Assembly: GCF_026913015.1 (NCBI RefSeq)
Contig: NZ_JAPTYD010000003.1
Coordinates: 1-64,000, forward strand
Direction of reading: 5' to 3'
From: Paracoccus benzoatiresistens
GTDB taxonomy: Bacteria > Pseudomonadota > Alphaproteobacteria > Rhodobacterales > Rhodobacteraceae
DNA length: 64,000 nt
The notes beneath the pieces are model-generated. The model was not told where the DNA came from and made no database searches. It saw nothing but the letters and a program-made list of their open reading frames with translations. The position numbers and the translations under genes were made by a program. The number at the start of each line of letters is the position of its first letter. Positions within the stretch are counted from its first letter, which is position 1. Positions 16,245 to 24,868 of this stretch are shown here, piece after piece.

Positions 16245-17129
16245 CTAGCGCAATGCTTCGATCATGTAATCGGACTGCAGCATGCCGCGGCCCGAATGGC
16301 CGACATCCTCGGCATAGACCAGCCGCCAGTTGAAGTCCCAGCCGTTCTGCTCGGCCACCTGCCGCGCCAGTTCGAAGGTGCGCTCTCCCCGGTCCAGCCG
16401 GTTCTCGCCCTGCCGCTCCGCCTGGTCGTTGCGGGCCAGATCCTTGTCGCCCGTATCCTCCTCGCCCAGGAAGATCGTCACCGGCGCGGCCAGGTACTCT
16501 CGGGTGAGCTCGGTCGCGGCCTTGGGGGGCAGGCCGGAAAAGCCGTAGGGGACCTTTTCTTCCATGCTGGGCAGGACATAGGTCGAGGGATTGGCGATCA
16601 CCACCCTGTCGACCCCCTCGGGAAGGTCATAGGCTGCGACGCGCGACAGGAACTGCCCGCCTGCCGAATGGCCGAACAGATAGATGTCCTGCCCCGGGCG
16701 GCCCTCGAAGTCCTCGGCCCAGCGAATCAGGTCCGAAACCATGCCGGTCGTCCATTCGTCGCGCGGCTTCAACTCGCCGTCATCCACCACGCCTCCGCGG
16801 TGATACTCGCGGTTGGGAAAGCGCTCCTCGTCGAACAGGGGGGCGAAGACGGTCAGGCAGGCGCGGTCCGCGATCTCGCGGGCGGACCCGGCATAGGATC
16901 TGGCTGCCCGGCCGTTGCCGTGGAAGACAAAGAGGAAAGAAGGGGAAACGCAGGACGGGGGCCGATAGACAAAGACCTCTATCGACTGGCCATTGATGTC
17001 GGCGATCTCTCGTCTGGGCTCTTGGGGATCGGCGGATTGCGCCGATGTGCCGCCGCCAAGCAAACCTGCCGACATCAGGAACGACAATGCACCCATCCGA
17101 AGCCTCAAGCGGAACTGCGACACGTTCAT
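16245..17129 (-). CDS. Sec-exported alpha/beta hydrolase, same family as 5572-6774
   Basis: A 294-residue protein with a Sec-type signal peptide (basic MNVSQFRLRLR, a hydrophobic core, cleavage probably near SAQSA, about residue 32). The hydrolase domain carries VFHGNG (68-73), the nucleophile elbow GHSAGG (Ser155) and His278 in DVGHSG. It shares the block RQG-NRL, GWDFNW and the PYGFSG/PYGFGG loop with the hydrolase at 5572-6774, so the two are paralogues or close homologues. It lacks the serralysin-like C-terminal domain and should reach the periplasm through Sec. The start at 17129 is chosen because the upstream 13 residues would mask the signal peptide. Substrate unknown. Confidence 0.8.
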   Translation of the reverse strand: MNVSQFRLRLRMGALSFLMSAGLLGGGTSAQSADPQEPRREIADINGQSIEVFVYRPPSCVSPSFLFVFHGNGRAARSYAGSAREIADRACLTVFAPLFDEERFPNREYHRGGVVDDGELKPRDEWTTGMVSDLIRWAEDFEGRPGQDIYLFGHSAGGQFLSRVAAYDLPEGVDRVVIANPSTYVLPSMEEKVPYGFSGLPPKAATELTREYLAAPVTIFLGEEDTGDKDLARNDQAERQGENRLDRGERTFELARQVAEQNGWDFNWRLVYAEDVGHSGRGMLQSDYMIEALR

Positions 17130-17569
17130 GGTGGCAAATCTTCGCAATGGCAATCCGTCCTGTGTCAAGCTGTTGTTCGGAGCCGCCCGTGAAGCCCTGT
17201 CCCGCCGTCCCGAGAGGCCGCACGAAGCACGAGGGCCGGTCGAAGACCCTTCCTGCAGGGCGGATGTCCGAAACGGTCTTTCCCGCGGCAGCGCAACGGA
17301 CCGCCGGGCGACGCTTCGTGTTGCCTCTGGAACGGATGAACAACCCGCATCCGGACCGAGGCGATCCTATCACGGGGCAAGTCTTCTGGTATAGCCGCTT
17401 GTTCATGGCCGCCGCGCGGGACGGCGCTCCGGTCCTTGCCGCCCGCAAGCCCCGCCCGACCTGCGGGTCAGGCGCAAGGTCACGCCACAGAAAGTTGTTC
17501 CGGACCCGGCACCGTTTCGGCATGGCCGCGCGTTCCGTGTCGAACAGCCCCCTGCGATGGTGCCAGGAC
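17130..17569. other. Divergent intergenic region
   Basis: About 440 bases between the leftward hydrolase gene and the rightward polyketide synthase gene. Open frames on both strands are Arg/Pro-rich shadows without ribosome sites. It must hold both promoters, but I see no clear -35/-10 pair or palindrome. Confidence 0.4.
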
Positions 17570-18625
17570 ATGATCCCGCAGCCCTTCCGCCCGCCGCGAC
17601 TGCTTTCCATCGCCACGGCGGTGCCGCCCGAAGTGCTGATCCAGGATCACATCATCCAGGAATCCCGCGAGCTGCTGCAGGCGCGCTTTTCCCAGTTCGA
17701 CCGTCTGGCCCCGGCCTTCCAGAACGCCGGCATCGACACGCGCCATTCGGTCGTGCCCCTGGACTGGTTCCGCCATCCGCATGGATGGGTCGACCGCACC
17801 GAAGCCTATGCGGCGGGCGCCACCCGGCTGTTCCGCGAGGCGGCAGGCGGGGCGCTGGACCAGGCGGGCCTGTCCGCCGCCCAGGTCGATATCGTGGTGA
17901 CGGTATCATCGACCGGGATCGTGACCCCCACGCTCGAGGCGCTGACCGCCCGGGCCATGGGGTTTCGCCCCGACGCCATGCGCGTTCCCGTCTTTGGCCT
18001 GGGCTGCGCCGGGGGCGTGTCGGGGCTGTCGATCGCGCGCGACCTGGCCACCGCCCGTCCCGGCGCGGTCGTCCTGATGGTCGCGGTCGAGACATGCACC
18101 GTCCTGTTCCGCCTGGATCGCCTGACGAAGGCCGACATCATCGCGACCGCGCTGTTTGGCGACGGCGCGGCGGCGGTCGTGCTGCGGGCGGGCGTTGACG
18201 GGGCTGACGCACAGCCCGAACTGGGGCAGGGGCGGCAGCACATGTGGCCCGACACCCTCGGAATCATGGGCTGGACGGTCGAGGAAACCGGCCTGGGCGT
18301 CGTCTTCGACCGCTCGATCCCGACCTTTGCCGAGGCCGAGCTGCGCGCGGCGCTGGACGCCCTGGCGCCCGACCGGTCGGTGGATCGCTATGTCTGCCAT
18401 CCCGGCGGCGCCAAGGTCATCACGGCGCTGGAAACCACGCTGGACTTGGCCGAGGGGGTTCTGGACATCGAGCGGCAGGTCCTGTCCCGCTATGGCAACA
18501 TGTCGGCGCCGACCGTGCTGTTCGTCCTGGAGGCGGTGCTGCGTTCCGGCCAGCGCGGCGACCTGATGGCGCTGGCCCTGGGGCCCGGGTTCACGCTGTC
18601 CACCCTTCCGATCACGGTGCGCTGA
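17570..18625 (+). CDS. Type III polyketide synthase
   Basis: A 351-residue chalcone/stilbene-synthase-family enzyme with the full catalytic triad: Cys146 in FGLGCAGG, His277 in YVCHPGG and Asn310 in YGNMSAPT. The closing GPGFTLS motif is present near the C-terminus. It condenses malonyl-CoA units onto an acyl starter, giving alkylpyrones or alkylresorcinols in most bacterial examples. The methyltransferase gene starts on the base after its stop codon, the same pairing as bpsA-bpsB and srsA-srsB, which suggests that a methylated long-chain pyrone or resorcinol is the product. ATG 17570 fits family N-termini, although its purine-rich site (AGGA) is very close. Substrate length cannot be read. 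Confidence 0.93.
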   Translation: MIPQPFRPPRLLSIATAVPPEVLIQDHIIQESRELLQARFSQFDRLAPAFQNAGIDTRHSVVPLDWFRHPHGWVDRTEAYAAGATRLFREAAGGALDQAGLSAAQVDIVVTVSSTGIVTPTLEALTARAMGFRPDAMRVPVFGLGCAGGVSGLSIARDLATARPGAVVLMVAVETCTVLFRLDRLTKADIIATALFGDGAAAVVLRAGVDGADAQPELGQGRQHMWPDTLGIMGWTVEETGLGVVFDRSIPTFAEAELRAALDALAPDRSVDRYVCHPGGAKVITALETTLDLAEGVLDIERQVLSRYGNMSAPTVLFVLEAVLRSGQRGDLMALALGPGFTLSTLPITVR

Positions 18626-19135
18626 ATGGCCGAGGTTTATCCCGCAACCCTGGCCTTCATTGCCTTTCTGCTGCTGCAACGCGGGGCGGAACTGATCCTG
18701 GCGCGCCACAACACGCGCAGGCTGCTGGACCGCGGCGCCGTCGAACATGGCGCCGGCCATTACGCGCTGATCGTGATCCTGCATGCGGCCTGGCTTCTGG
18801 CGATCTGTGTCTGGGGCTGGTCCAGGCCCGTCAGCCCGGGCTGGCTGGCATTATTCGCGGTCCTGCAGCTTTGCCGCTTCTGGGTTCTGGCAAGCCTTGG
18901 GCCGCGATGGACGACGCGCATCATCGTCCTGGACGAGCCCCTGGTCAGGCGCGGCCCTTATCGCTGGATGGCCCATCCCAACTATGCCGTGGTGGTGGCG
19001 GAAATCTTCGTCGCCCCCATGGTGCTGGGCCTCTGGCCCGTCGCGCTGGTGTTCAGCATCCTGAACGCCGCCGTCCTGAGCATCCGCATCCGGGCCGAGG
19101 CCCGCGCCTTGGGCAGGGGCCGTGCAGGCGCGTGA
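18626..19135 (+). CDS. Isoprenylcysteine carboxyl methyltransferase-family protein
   Basis: A 169-residue integral membrane methyltransferase with four to five hydrophobic helices. The diagnostic ICMT motif is RRGPYRWMAHPNYAVVVAEI (about 108-127), in which the RGPY-HPNY core binds S-adenosylmethionine. In type III polyketide loci such enzymes (BpsB, SrsB) methylate the polyketide hydroxyl group and not a prenylated cysteine. The start abuts the synthase stop (TGAATG), so the two are translationally coupled. There is no lipid-targeting signal beyond the helices. Confidence 0.88.
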   Translation: MAEVYPATLAFIAFLLLQRGAELILARHNTRRLLDRGAVEHGAGHYALIVILHAAWLLAICVWGWSRPVSPGWLALFAVLQLCRFWVLASLGPRWTTRIIVLDEPLVRRGPYRWMAHPNYAVVVAEIFVAPMVLGLWPVALVFSILNAAVLSIRIRAEARALGRGRAGA

Positions 19136-19391
19136 TGGCGGGCCTCGGCGCTTCCCATCTGGCTGGTGCGCTGGGCAGTGCCGACAAGGGCGGCAATGGG
19201 GTTGCAGCCTTGCCGCGCCAGACGCGCCAGCAGCAGGCTGGCCGTCTCGCCAGACCGGATGTTCATCGCGGGCATGTCGGGGGCGGTGTATCTGGCCCCC
19301 GCTGTCCTGATCGGCAGCGCGCTGTCCCGCAGGGTCCATGCGTGCATCCACGGCCCGGCCCTGCGTCTGGCGGCGCTGATCTTCTTGGTCA
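19136..19391 (+). pseudogene. Gap with possible remnant of a TauE/SafE-type membrane protein
   Basis: Between the methyltransferase stop and the convergent kdgK stop, plus-strand frame 19265-19440 encodes a hydrophobic stretch (SGAVYLAPAVLIGSALSRR, then LRLAALIFLVISGAALILKG). This resembles the last two helices of TauE/SafE sulfite-exporter-like proteins. No start, no N-terminal helices and no ribosome site are present, and the frame runs on into kdgK antisense. It may be the tail of a deleted gene, or chance hydrophobicity in GC-rich DNA. Confidence 0.3.
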
Positions 19392-20348
19392 TCAGCGGCG
19401 CGGCGCTGATCCTGAAAGGCCAGGGCGGCCCGGGCTATCCCCGAAGACGGCCTGCCGGACCAGGGCGCCGGGATGCGAGACGACCTGCAAGCTCAGCGCA
19501 TGGGCGGCGCGGATCGCGGCTGCGGAGTCCGCGCCCTGCAGCGTCGCGGCAAGATATCCCGCGTTGAAGCTGTCGCCCGCGGCGGTGCTGTCAACCGGGG
19601 CGATGCGGGCCAGGTCGTCGATCAGCCCCGCGCCCTGCGGCCCCGCGTAACGCACCGGCCCGCCGCCATTCTTGACGACCACCTCACTTGCGCCAAGGCG
19701 CAGATAGCGCGCGGCGGTGGCCTCGGGGTCCGCATCGCCGAAGTGGACCGCTTCGTCGTCGAAGCTGGGCAGGACCAGATCGGCACCGCCTGCCGCCCGT
19801 TCGATCCAGTGGCGCATCTCCTCGGCGGACTGCCACAGCCGGGGGCGCAGGTTGGGGTCGAAGACGATCCGGCAGCCTGCGGCCCGCGCGCCTGCCACCG
19901 CCTCCAGCAGGGCGGTCCGGCCCGCATCGGGCAGGATCGCCAGCGTGATGCCGGAAAGATAGGCGACGCGGCAGTCCCGCAGCGCCTGGGCAAGGCGCTG
20001 CGGATCGTCGGCCAGCCCCCGGGCGGCGGACTGCCCGCGCCAATAGGAAAAGCTCCGCTCGCCATCCTTCAGCGAGATCGCGTAAAGCCCGATCTCGCGC
20101 TCCGGGTCCTGCGATACATGGCCGGCCTCGATCCCCTCGGCATCCAGGAAGCGCAGCATCTTCTGCGAGAACTCGCCGGTGCCGACGCGGCTGAAATAGC
20201 CCACGCGCCAGTCCGGGCCCAGGCAGCGGCGCAGATACCAGGCCGTGTTCAGCGTGTCGCCCGCGATGCCCAGCGACCACAGATCGCCGCCCGCCTGGGA
20301 CAGTTCCACCATCGCCTCGCCGATGGACAGGATCAGGGGCGCTGTCAC
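19392..20348 (-). CDS. kdgK: 2-dehydro-3-deoxygluconokinase (PfkB family)
   Basis: A 318-residue PfkB-type sugar kinase that phosphorylates 2-keto-3-deoxygluconate (KDG) to KDPG, the step that joins both uronate branches before aldolase cleavage. It shows the N-terminal GEAMVELS and AGDTLNTAWYL motifs of KdgK, FDPNLRPRLW in the centre and the ATP/anion-hole motif DSTAAGDSFNAGY near residue 270. The start is GTG 20348, overlapping the uxuA stop as GTGA, so it is coupled to uxuA. The last dozen residues (RPGLSGSAPRR) look like an untidy tail. No KDPG aldolase gene lies nearby. Confidence 0.92.
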   Translation of the reverse strand: MTAPLILSIGEAMVELSQAGGDLWSLGIAGDTLNTAWYLRRCLGPDWRVGYFSRVGTGEFSQKMLRFLDAEGIEAGHVSQDPEREIGLYAISLKDGERSFSYWRGQSAARGLADDPQRLAQALRDCRVAYLSGITLAILPDAGRTALLEAVAGARAAGCRIVFDPNLRPRLWQSAEEMRHWIERAAGGADLVLPSFDDEAVHFGDADPEATAARYLRLGASEVVVKNGGGPVRYAGPQGAGLIDDLARIAPVDSTAAGDSFNAGYLAATLQGADSAAAIRAAHALSLQVVSHPGALVRQAVFGDSPGRPGLSGSAPRR

Positions 20349-21565
20349 GACCGGACCCCCTGCATGGCGGAATGGGACAACGCGGTCTCGACGCCGCGCA
20401 ACTCGGCCAGACCCTTCAGCCGGCCGATCGCCGGATAGCCCGGCTGGCCGCCGCGCCCGATGTCGTCCAGGATGTCCTGGCCGTGATCGGGGCGCATGGG
20501 GATGGTCCAGTCCTCTCGCCCCGCGGCGCGGCGGCGGTTTTCCTCGCGCAGGATGGCGGCGATCAGGGCCACCATGTCGGTCTGGCCGGCCAGATGCTCG
20601 TCCTCGAAGAAGGAACCGGCAATGGCGTCGGTGTCGCGCCGGACATTGCGCAGGTGCAGGAAATGCACGCGCTCGCCCAATCGGTCCATCATGCCGGGCA
20701 GGTCGTTGTCGGGCCGCGCGCCCAGCGACCCCGAGCAGAGCGTGATCCCGTTGGCGGGCAGGTCCACGGCGGCCATGCGTTCGGCATAGTCGGCCTCGGT
20801 GGACATGATGCGGGGCAGGCCCAGCAGCGGGAAGGGCGGGTCGTCGGGATGACAGCACAGGCGCATCCCCAGGTCCTGCGCGACAGGCGCCACCTGTTCC
20901 AGGAAGTCGTGGAAATGCCCGCGCAGCACCGCGTCCGTCACCGGGCGATAGCTGTCCAGCAGCGCCCGCACGTCGGGCAGGGTGAAATGCTCCGCGGCAC
21001 CCGGCAGGCCGAAGACGACATTCCCGGCCAGGGCCTGGCGCGTGGGGTCATCCATGGCGGCAAAGCGGCGGGCGGCCTCGTCGCGGACGGCTTCGGGGAA
21101 ATCCTCCTCGGCACCGGGGCGTTGCAGGATATGGATGTCGAAGGCGGCGAAGTCGGTATAGTCGAAGCGCATGCAGCGCGCGCCGTTGGGGCGCCGCCAG
21201 GCCAGATCCGTGCGCGTCCAGTCCAGCACCGGCATGAAGTTGTAGCAGATCACCCGGATCCCCGCCGCGTGCAGGTTGCGCATCGAGGCGATCCAGCTCG
21301 CCACATGATCCCGCCAGTCGCCGGTCTGGGTCTTGATCGCCTCGCTGACGGGCAGGCTTTCGACGACCTCCCATGCCAGGCCCGATGGCGCGCCATCCGT
21401 CATCGCCGCCAGTTGGCGCTGGCGCCCGGTGATTTCCTCGGGCGTCCAGACGGCGCCGGTGGGCACGTGGTGCAGGGCGGTGACCACGCCCTGAACCCCC
21501 GCCTGAAGCATGTCGTCGATCGAGACCCGGTCCTGCGGGCCGAACCACCGCCAGGTGTGTCGCAT
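20345..21565 (-). CDS. uxuA: Mannonate dehydratase
   Basis: A 406-residue UxuA converting D-mannonate to 2-keto-3-deoxygluconate. Family motifs are MRHTWRWFGPQD at the N-terminus, YNFMPVLDWTRTDL at about 111-124, the metal-site region CCHPDDPP at about 238-245, LCSGSLGARPDND, HFLHLRNVRRD and MRPDHGQ at the C-terminal side. Length matches E. coli UxuA (394). It is the first gene of a short leftward unit with kdgK and lies 40 bases downstream of the GntR regulator gene on the same strand. The mannonate would come from the fructuronate reductase encoded at 28528. Confidence 0.95.
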   Translation of the reverse strand: MRHTWRWFGPQDRVSIDDMLQAGVQGVVTALHHVPTGAVWTPEEITGRQRQLAAMTDGAPSGLAWEVVESLPVSEAIKTQTGDWRDHVASWIASMRNLHAAGIRVICYNFMPVLDWTRTDLAWRRPNGARCMRFDYTDFAAFDIHILQRPGAEEDFPEAVRDEAARRFAAMDDPTRQALAGNVVFGLPGAAEHFTLPDVRALLDSYRPVTDAVLRGHFHDFLEQVAPVAQDLGMRLCCHPDDPPFPLLGLPRIMSTEADYAERMAAVDLPANGITLCSGSLGARPDNDLPGMMDRLGERVHFLHLRNVRRDTDAIAGSFFEDEHLAGQTDMVALIAAILREENRRRAAGREDWTIPMRPDHGQDILDDIGRGGQPGYPAIGRLKGLAELRGVETALSHSAMQGVRS

Positions 21566-21605
21566 TCATTCCTCCCCCGAACGATGTCGGTCCTTGGTTG
21601 CCGGG

Positions 21606-22304
21606 TTAATGGCCCAGCATGTCGGGCTGTTCGGCGCGCAGCCGTTCCAGCGTTTCGTTGATGCGTGACAGGTGCAGCCCGATGGCCGCCACGGCCTTGT
21701 CCTCGTCCCGCTCGCGCAGCGCCGAGAGGATCACCTTGTGCTCCTCCATGGCGTTGCGCGCGTTGTAGGACAGCGACAGCCAACGCGCACGGTCCATGTG
21801 GCCCTTGTTGTCCTTGACCAGCGTCCAGACGAATTCCAGCCCGGAATAGGCGCAGATGTCGTGGTGGAACTGGTCGTCCAGCGCGTGGAAGCCGCCGCGG
21901 TCATCGGCCTCGATTGCGGCCTGCTGCCGCGCGATCAGGCCAGCCAGCGCGTCGTGATGCCCAGGGGTCAGCTTGTGGACGGCCTCGCGAATGCAGGCGA
22001 TCTCCAGCGCGAGGCGGATGAAGAAGGCCTGCCGGATCGCTTCCTCGGAAATGAGGGTGACGACCGTTGCCCGCTGCGGCCGGATCAGGATGAAGCCCAG
22101 CTGCGACAGCCGATAGAAGGCGTCGCGCACCGGCTGGCGGGACACGCCCATCTGGGCCGCGACCTCGGCCTCGGACAGCTTGGCGCCGGGGGGCAGGCTG
22201 AGGTTGATGACCCGTTCATACAGCGCGTCATAAATCTGGTCGGTCACCGTGCGCGGGCGCAGATCATCCAGAACGGGCAGGGCTGCTGCGGCTTCTGTCG
22301 GCAT
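21606..22304 (-). CDS. GntR/FadR-family regulator of uronate catabolism
   Basis: A 232-residue FCD-type GntR regulator. The winged helix lies at about 18-80 (TVTDQIYDALYERVINLSL, LSEAEVAAQMGVSRQPVRDAF), followed by an all-helical FCD sensing domain (about 90-220) with conserved His residues near FHALDDQFHHDI. It is divergent from uxaC and upstream of uxuA-kdgK, the setting of UxuR/ExuR-like repressors that release DNA on binding a uronate or fructuronate. ATG 22304 is preferred; the longer frame to 22343 would run over the putative operator. Ligand unproven. Confidence 0.85.
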   Translation of the reverse strand: MPTEAAAALPVLDDLRPRTVTDQIYDALYERVINLSLPPGAKLSEAEVAAQMGVSRQPVRDAFYRLSQLGFILIRPQRATVVTLISEEAIRQAFFIRLALEIACIREAVHKLTPGHHDALAGLIARQQAAIEADDRGGFHALDDQFHHDICAYSGLEFVWTLVKDNKGHMDRARWLSLSYNARNAMEEHKVILSALRERDEDKAVAAIGLHLSRINETLERLRAEQPDMLGH

Positions 22305-22334
22305 GTCGGAACCACCACGTTGACGCTTTTGCCA

Positions 22335-22356
22335 GACTAGCATATTAGATGACTAG
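22335..22356. promoter_or_regulatory. Candidate operator between gntR and uxaC
   Basis: The hexamer GACTAG occurs at 22335-22340 and again at 22351-22356, with start points 16 bases apart and AT-rich DNA between. Each contains the self-complementary CTAG, so the segment also reads as a gapped inverted repeat. The spot lies between the two divergent starts (22304 and 22392). It is a candidate site for the GntR protein; no promoter hexamers are clear. Confidence 0.4.
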
Positions 22357-22391
22357 AAGGCCCGCAAGGCGATTCGGGAGGAGACTTGCAG

Positions 22392-23798
22392 ATGCCGCTT
22401 CTGGACGACGATCGTCTGTATCCACTGGAAGGGCGCGCCCGTGATCTGGCGCGCGACCTTTATGCCCGGATTCGCGACCTGCCGATCGTCAGCCCTCATG
22501 GCCATACCGACCCCCGTTGGTTCGCCGAGGATCAGCCCTTCCCCGACCCCGCGCAGCTGTTCGTGACGCCCGACCATTACGTCTTCCGGATGCTGGCCTC
22601 GCAGGGGGTGGCGCTGACCGAACTGGGCGTGCCGCGCGTCGATGGCGGCCCGACCGAAACCGACGGGCGCAGGATCTGGCACCTGTTCGCGCGGCACTAT
22701 CACCTGCTGCGCGGCACGCCGTCGCGGATGTGGCTGGACCACAGCTTCCAGCATGTCTTCGGCATCGACCGCCGCCTGACGGCGGAAACGGCGGACTGGT
22801 ATTACGACCACATCGCCGACTGCCTGTCGCGCCCCGAATTCCGGCCTCGCGCGCTGTTCAAGCGCTTCAACATCGAGGTCATCGCCACCACCGAGGCCGC
22901 GACCGACGACCTGCGCTGGCACCGGATGATCCGCGACTCGGGGTGGGATGGCCGCGTCGTCACCGCCTATCGCCCCGACGGCGTGGTGGATCCCGAAATG
23001 GCGGGCTTTGCCGACAATGTCGCGCTGATGGGCCAGCAGACGGGTTTCGACACCGCGACATGGGGCGGCTATCTGGACGCCCATCGGGCGCGGCGGGCGT
23101 ATTTCAAGGACTTCGGCGCGACTTCCAGCGACCATGGCCATGCCACGGCCCGGACCGAGGACCTGCCCCAGGCCGAGGCTGCCGCGCTGTTCCAGAAGGC
23201 CCTGCGCGGCCAGTGCAGCCCGGACGAAGCCGATGCCTTCCGCGGCCAGATGCTGACCGAGATGGCGCGGATGAGCCTGGATGACGGCCTTGTCATGCAG
23301 ATCCATCCCGGTTCGCGGCGCAACCATTCGGACCCGGTGATGGCCATGCACGGCCGCGACAAGGGCTTCGACATCCCCGGCTGCACGGATTACGTCGCGG
23401 CCCTGCGCCCGCTGCTGAACGCCGTGGGGATGCGGCCGGAACTGACGGTGATCCTGTTCACGCTGGACGAGACCAGCTATTCGCGCGAGCTGGCGCCCTT
23501 GGCCGGGGCCTATCCCTGCCTGCGGCTTGGGCCGCCCTGGTGGTTCCACGACAGCCCCGAGGGGATGCGCCGCTTCCGCGAGATGGCGACGGAAACCGCG
23601 GGCTTCTACAACACCGTCGGCTTCAACGACGATACCCGCGCCTTCTGCTCGATCCCCGCGCGCCACGATGTCGCGCGCCGCGTGGATTGCGCCTTCCTTG
23701 CCACCCTGGTCGCAACCGGACGCCTTCACGAGGAGGAAGCGCCCGAACTTGCGCATGACTTGACATACGGCCTCGCCAAGAAGGCCTACAAACTCTGA
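22392..23798 (+). CDS. uxaC: Glucuronate (uronate) isomerase
   Basis: A 468-residue UxaC converting D-glucuronate to fructuronate or D-galacturonate to tagaturonate. Family signs are the metal-binding [10 protein letters not shown] (about 34-43), [16 protein letters not shown]-like [27 protein letters not shown] with IPG, and [18 protein letters not shown] near the C-terminal third. ATG 22392 has GGAGGAG upstream at good spacing; a TTG six bases earlier would be too close to it. It is the first gene of the rightward uronate operon, 22 bases before the TRAP solute-binding gene. Confidence 0.96.
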   Translation: MPLLDDDRLYPLEGRARDLARDLYARIRDLPIVSPHGHTDPRWFAEDQPFPDPAQLFVTPDHYVFRMLASQGVALTELGVPRVDGGPTETDGRRIWHLFARHYHLLRGTPSRMWLDHSFQHVFGIDRRLTAETADWYYDHIADCLSRPEFRPRALFKRFNIEVIATTEAATDDLRWHRMIRDSGWDGRVVTAYRPDGVVDPEMAGFADNVALMGQQTGFDTATWGGYLDAHRARRAYFKDFGATSSDHGHATARTEDLPQAEAAALFQKALRGQCSPDEADAFRGQMLTEMARMSLDDGLVMQIHPGSRRNHSDPVMAMHGRDKGFDIPGCTDYVAALRPLLNAVGMRPELTVILFTLDETSYSRELAPLAGAYPCLRLGPPWWFHDSPEGMRRFREMATETAGFYNTVGFNDDTRAFCSIPARHDVARRVDCAFLATLVATGRLHEEEAPELAHDLTYGLAKKAYKL

Positions 23799-23820
23799 GC
23801 TTCACCAACGGGAGGATACC

Positions 23821-24807
23821 ATGAAGTTCGTCACCACCACTTTCGCCGGATTGCTGCTGTCGGCCGCCGTCGTCACAGGCGCCGCGGCTGCGGAATGCGA
23901 GATCACCCTGCGGTCGTCCGACACCCATCCCGACGGCTATCCGACCGTCGAGGGCGTCAAGGCGATGGCCGCCGAGGTCAAGGAAAAGACCGAAGGCCGC
24001 ATCTGCATCGAGGTTTTCCCGTCCTCCCAGTTGGGCGAGGAAAAGGACACGATCGAGCAGACCCAGTTCGGCGTCATCGACATGGTGCGCGCGTCCTTCG
24101 GGTCGTTCAACGACATCGTGCCGGTCACGCAGACCCTGTCGCTGCCCTATCTGTTCACCTCGCCCGAACACCAGCACGCGGTCCTGGACGGCCCCATCGG
24201 CGAGGAGATCGCCGAGGATTTCGCCGAAAAGGACCTGATCGCCCTGGCCTATTACGACGGGGGGGCACGCAACTTCTACAACTCGCAAAAGCCGATCAAG
24301 ACGGTGGAAGACCTGAAGGGCATGAAGTTCCGCGTCATGCAGAACGACGTCTTCGTGGACATGATGTCGGCGCTTGGCGCCAACGCCACGCCGATGCCCT
24401 ATGGCGAGGTTTATTCGTCCATCCAGACGGGCGTGATCGACGGGGCGGAGAACAACTTCCCCTCCTATGACAGCTCGGGCCATGCCGAGGTGGCGAAATA
24501 CTTCACGCTGGACCAGCACCTGATGGTCCCGGAACTGGTCGCCGTGTCCAAGACCACCTGGGAGAAGCTGTCCCCCGAGGACCAGGAGATCATGCGCACG
24601 GCCGCGAAGAACTCGGCCACGCTGCAGCGCAAGCTCTGGGCCGAGCAGGAAAAGGCCAGCGAGGAGAAGGTCATCGCTGCCGGCGCCGAGGTCATCAAGG
24701 AGGTGGACAAGACCGCCTTCATAGAGGCGATGGCCCCGGTCTATGAAAAATACGTGACCACGCCCGAGGCGCAGGATCTGGTCAAGCGCATCCAGGAAAC
24801 CAAGTGA
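23821..24807 (+). CDS. TRAP transporter solute-binding protein (DctP family)
   Basis: A 328-residue periplasmic binding protein. A Sec signal peptide ends near GAAAAE (about residue 24). The mature part follows the DctP fold, with [15 protein letters not shown] carrying the conserved Arg that binds the substrate carboxylate, and [20 protein letters not shown]. Its place between uxaC and the kdg/kdu genes points to a hexuronate or unsaturated-uronate ligand, as known for several uronate TRAP systems. Start ATG 23821 follows GGGAGG. A GC-rich hairpin separates it from dctQ, a common means of making more binding protein than membrane subunit. Confidence 0.93.
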   Translation: MKFVTTTFAGLLLSAAVVTGAAAAECEITLRSSDTHPDGYPTVEGVKAMAAEVKEKTEGRICIEVFPSSQLGEEKDTIEQTQFGVIDMVRASFGSFNDIVPVTQTLSLPYLFTSPEHQHAVLDGPIGEEIAEDFAEKDLIALAYYDGGARNFYNSQKPIKTVEDLKGMKFRVMQNDVFVDMMSALGANATPMPYGEVYSSIQTGVIDGAENNFPSYDSSGHAEVAKYFTLDQHLMVPELVAVSKTTWEKLSPEDQEIMRTAAKNSATLQRKLWAEQEKASEEKVIAAGAEVIKEVDKTAFIEAMAPVYEKYVTTPEAQDLVKRIQETK

Positions 24808-24813
24808 CCGCAC

Positions 24814-24839
24814 GGCCCGCGGCGCAGCCGCCGCGGGCC
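24814..24839 (+). terminator. Intercistronic hairpin after the TRAP binding protein gene
   Basis: GGCCCGCGGC (24814-24823) pairs perfectly with GCCGCGGGCC (24830-24839) around a six-base loop. Only a short TTCGCTT follows, so it is more likely a partial terminator or RNA-stabilising stem than a full stop. It sits 6 bases past the dctP stop and 29 bases before the dctQ start. Confidence 0.6.
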
Positions 24840-24868
24840 TTCGCTTCATGCAATCGAAAGGTGACGCC

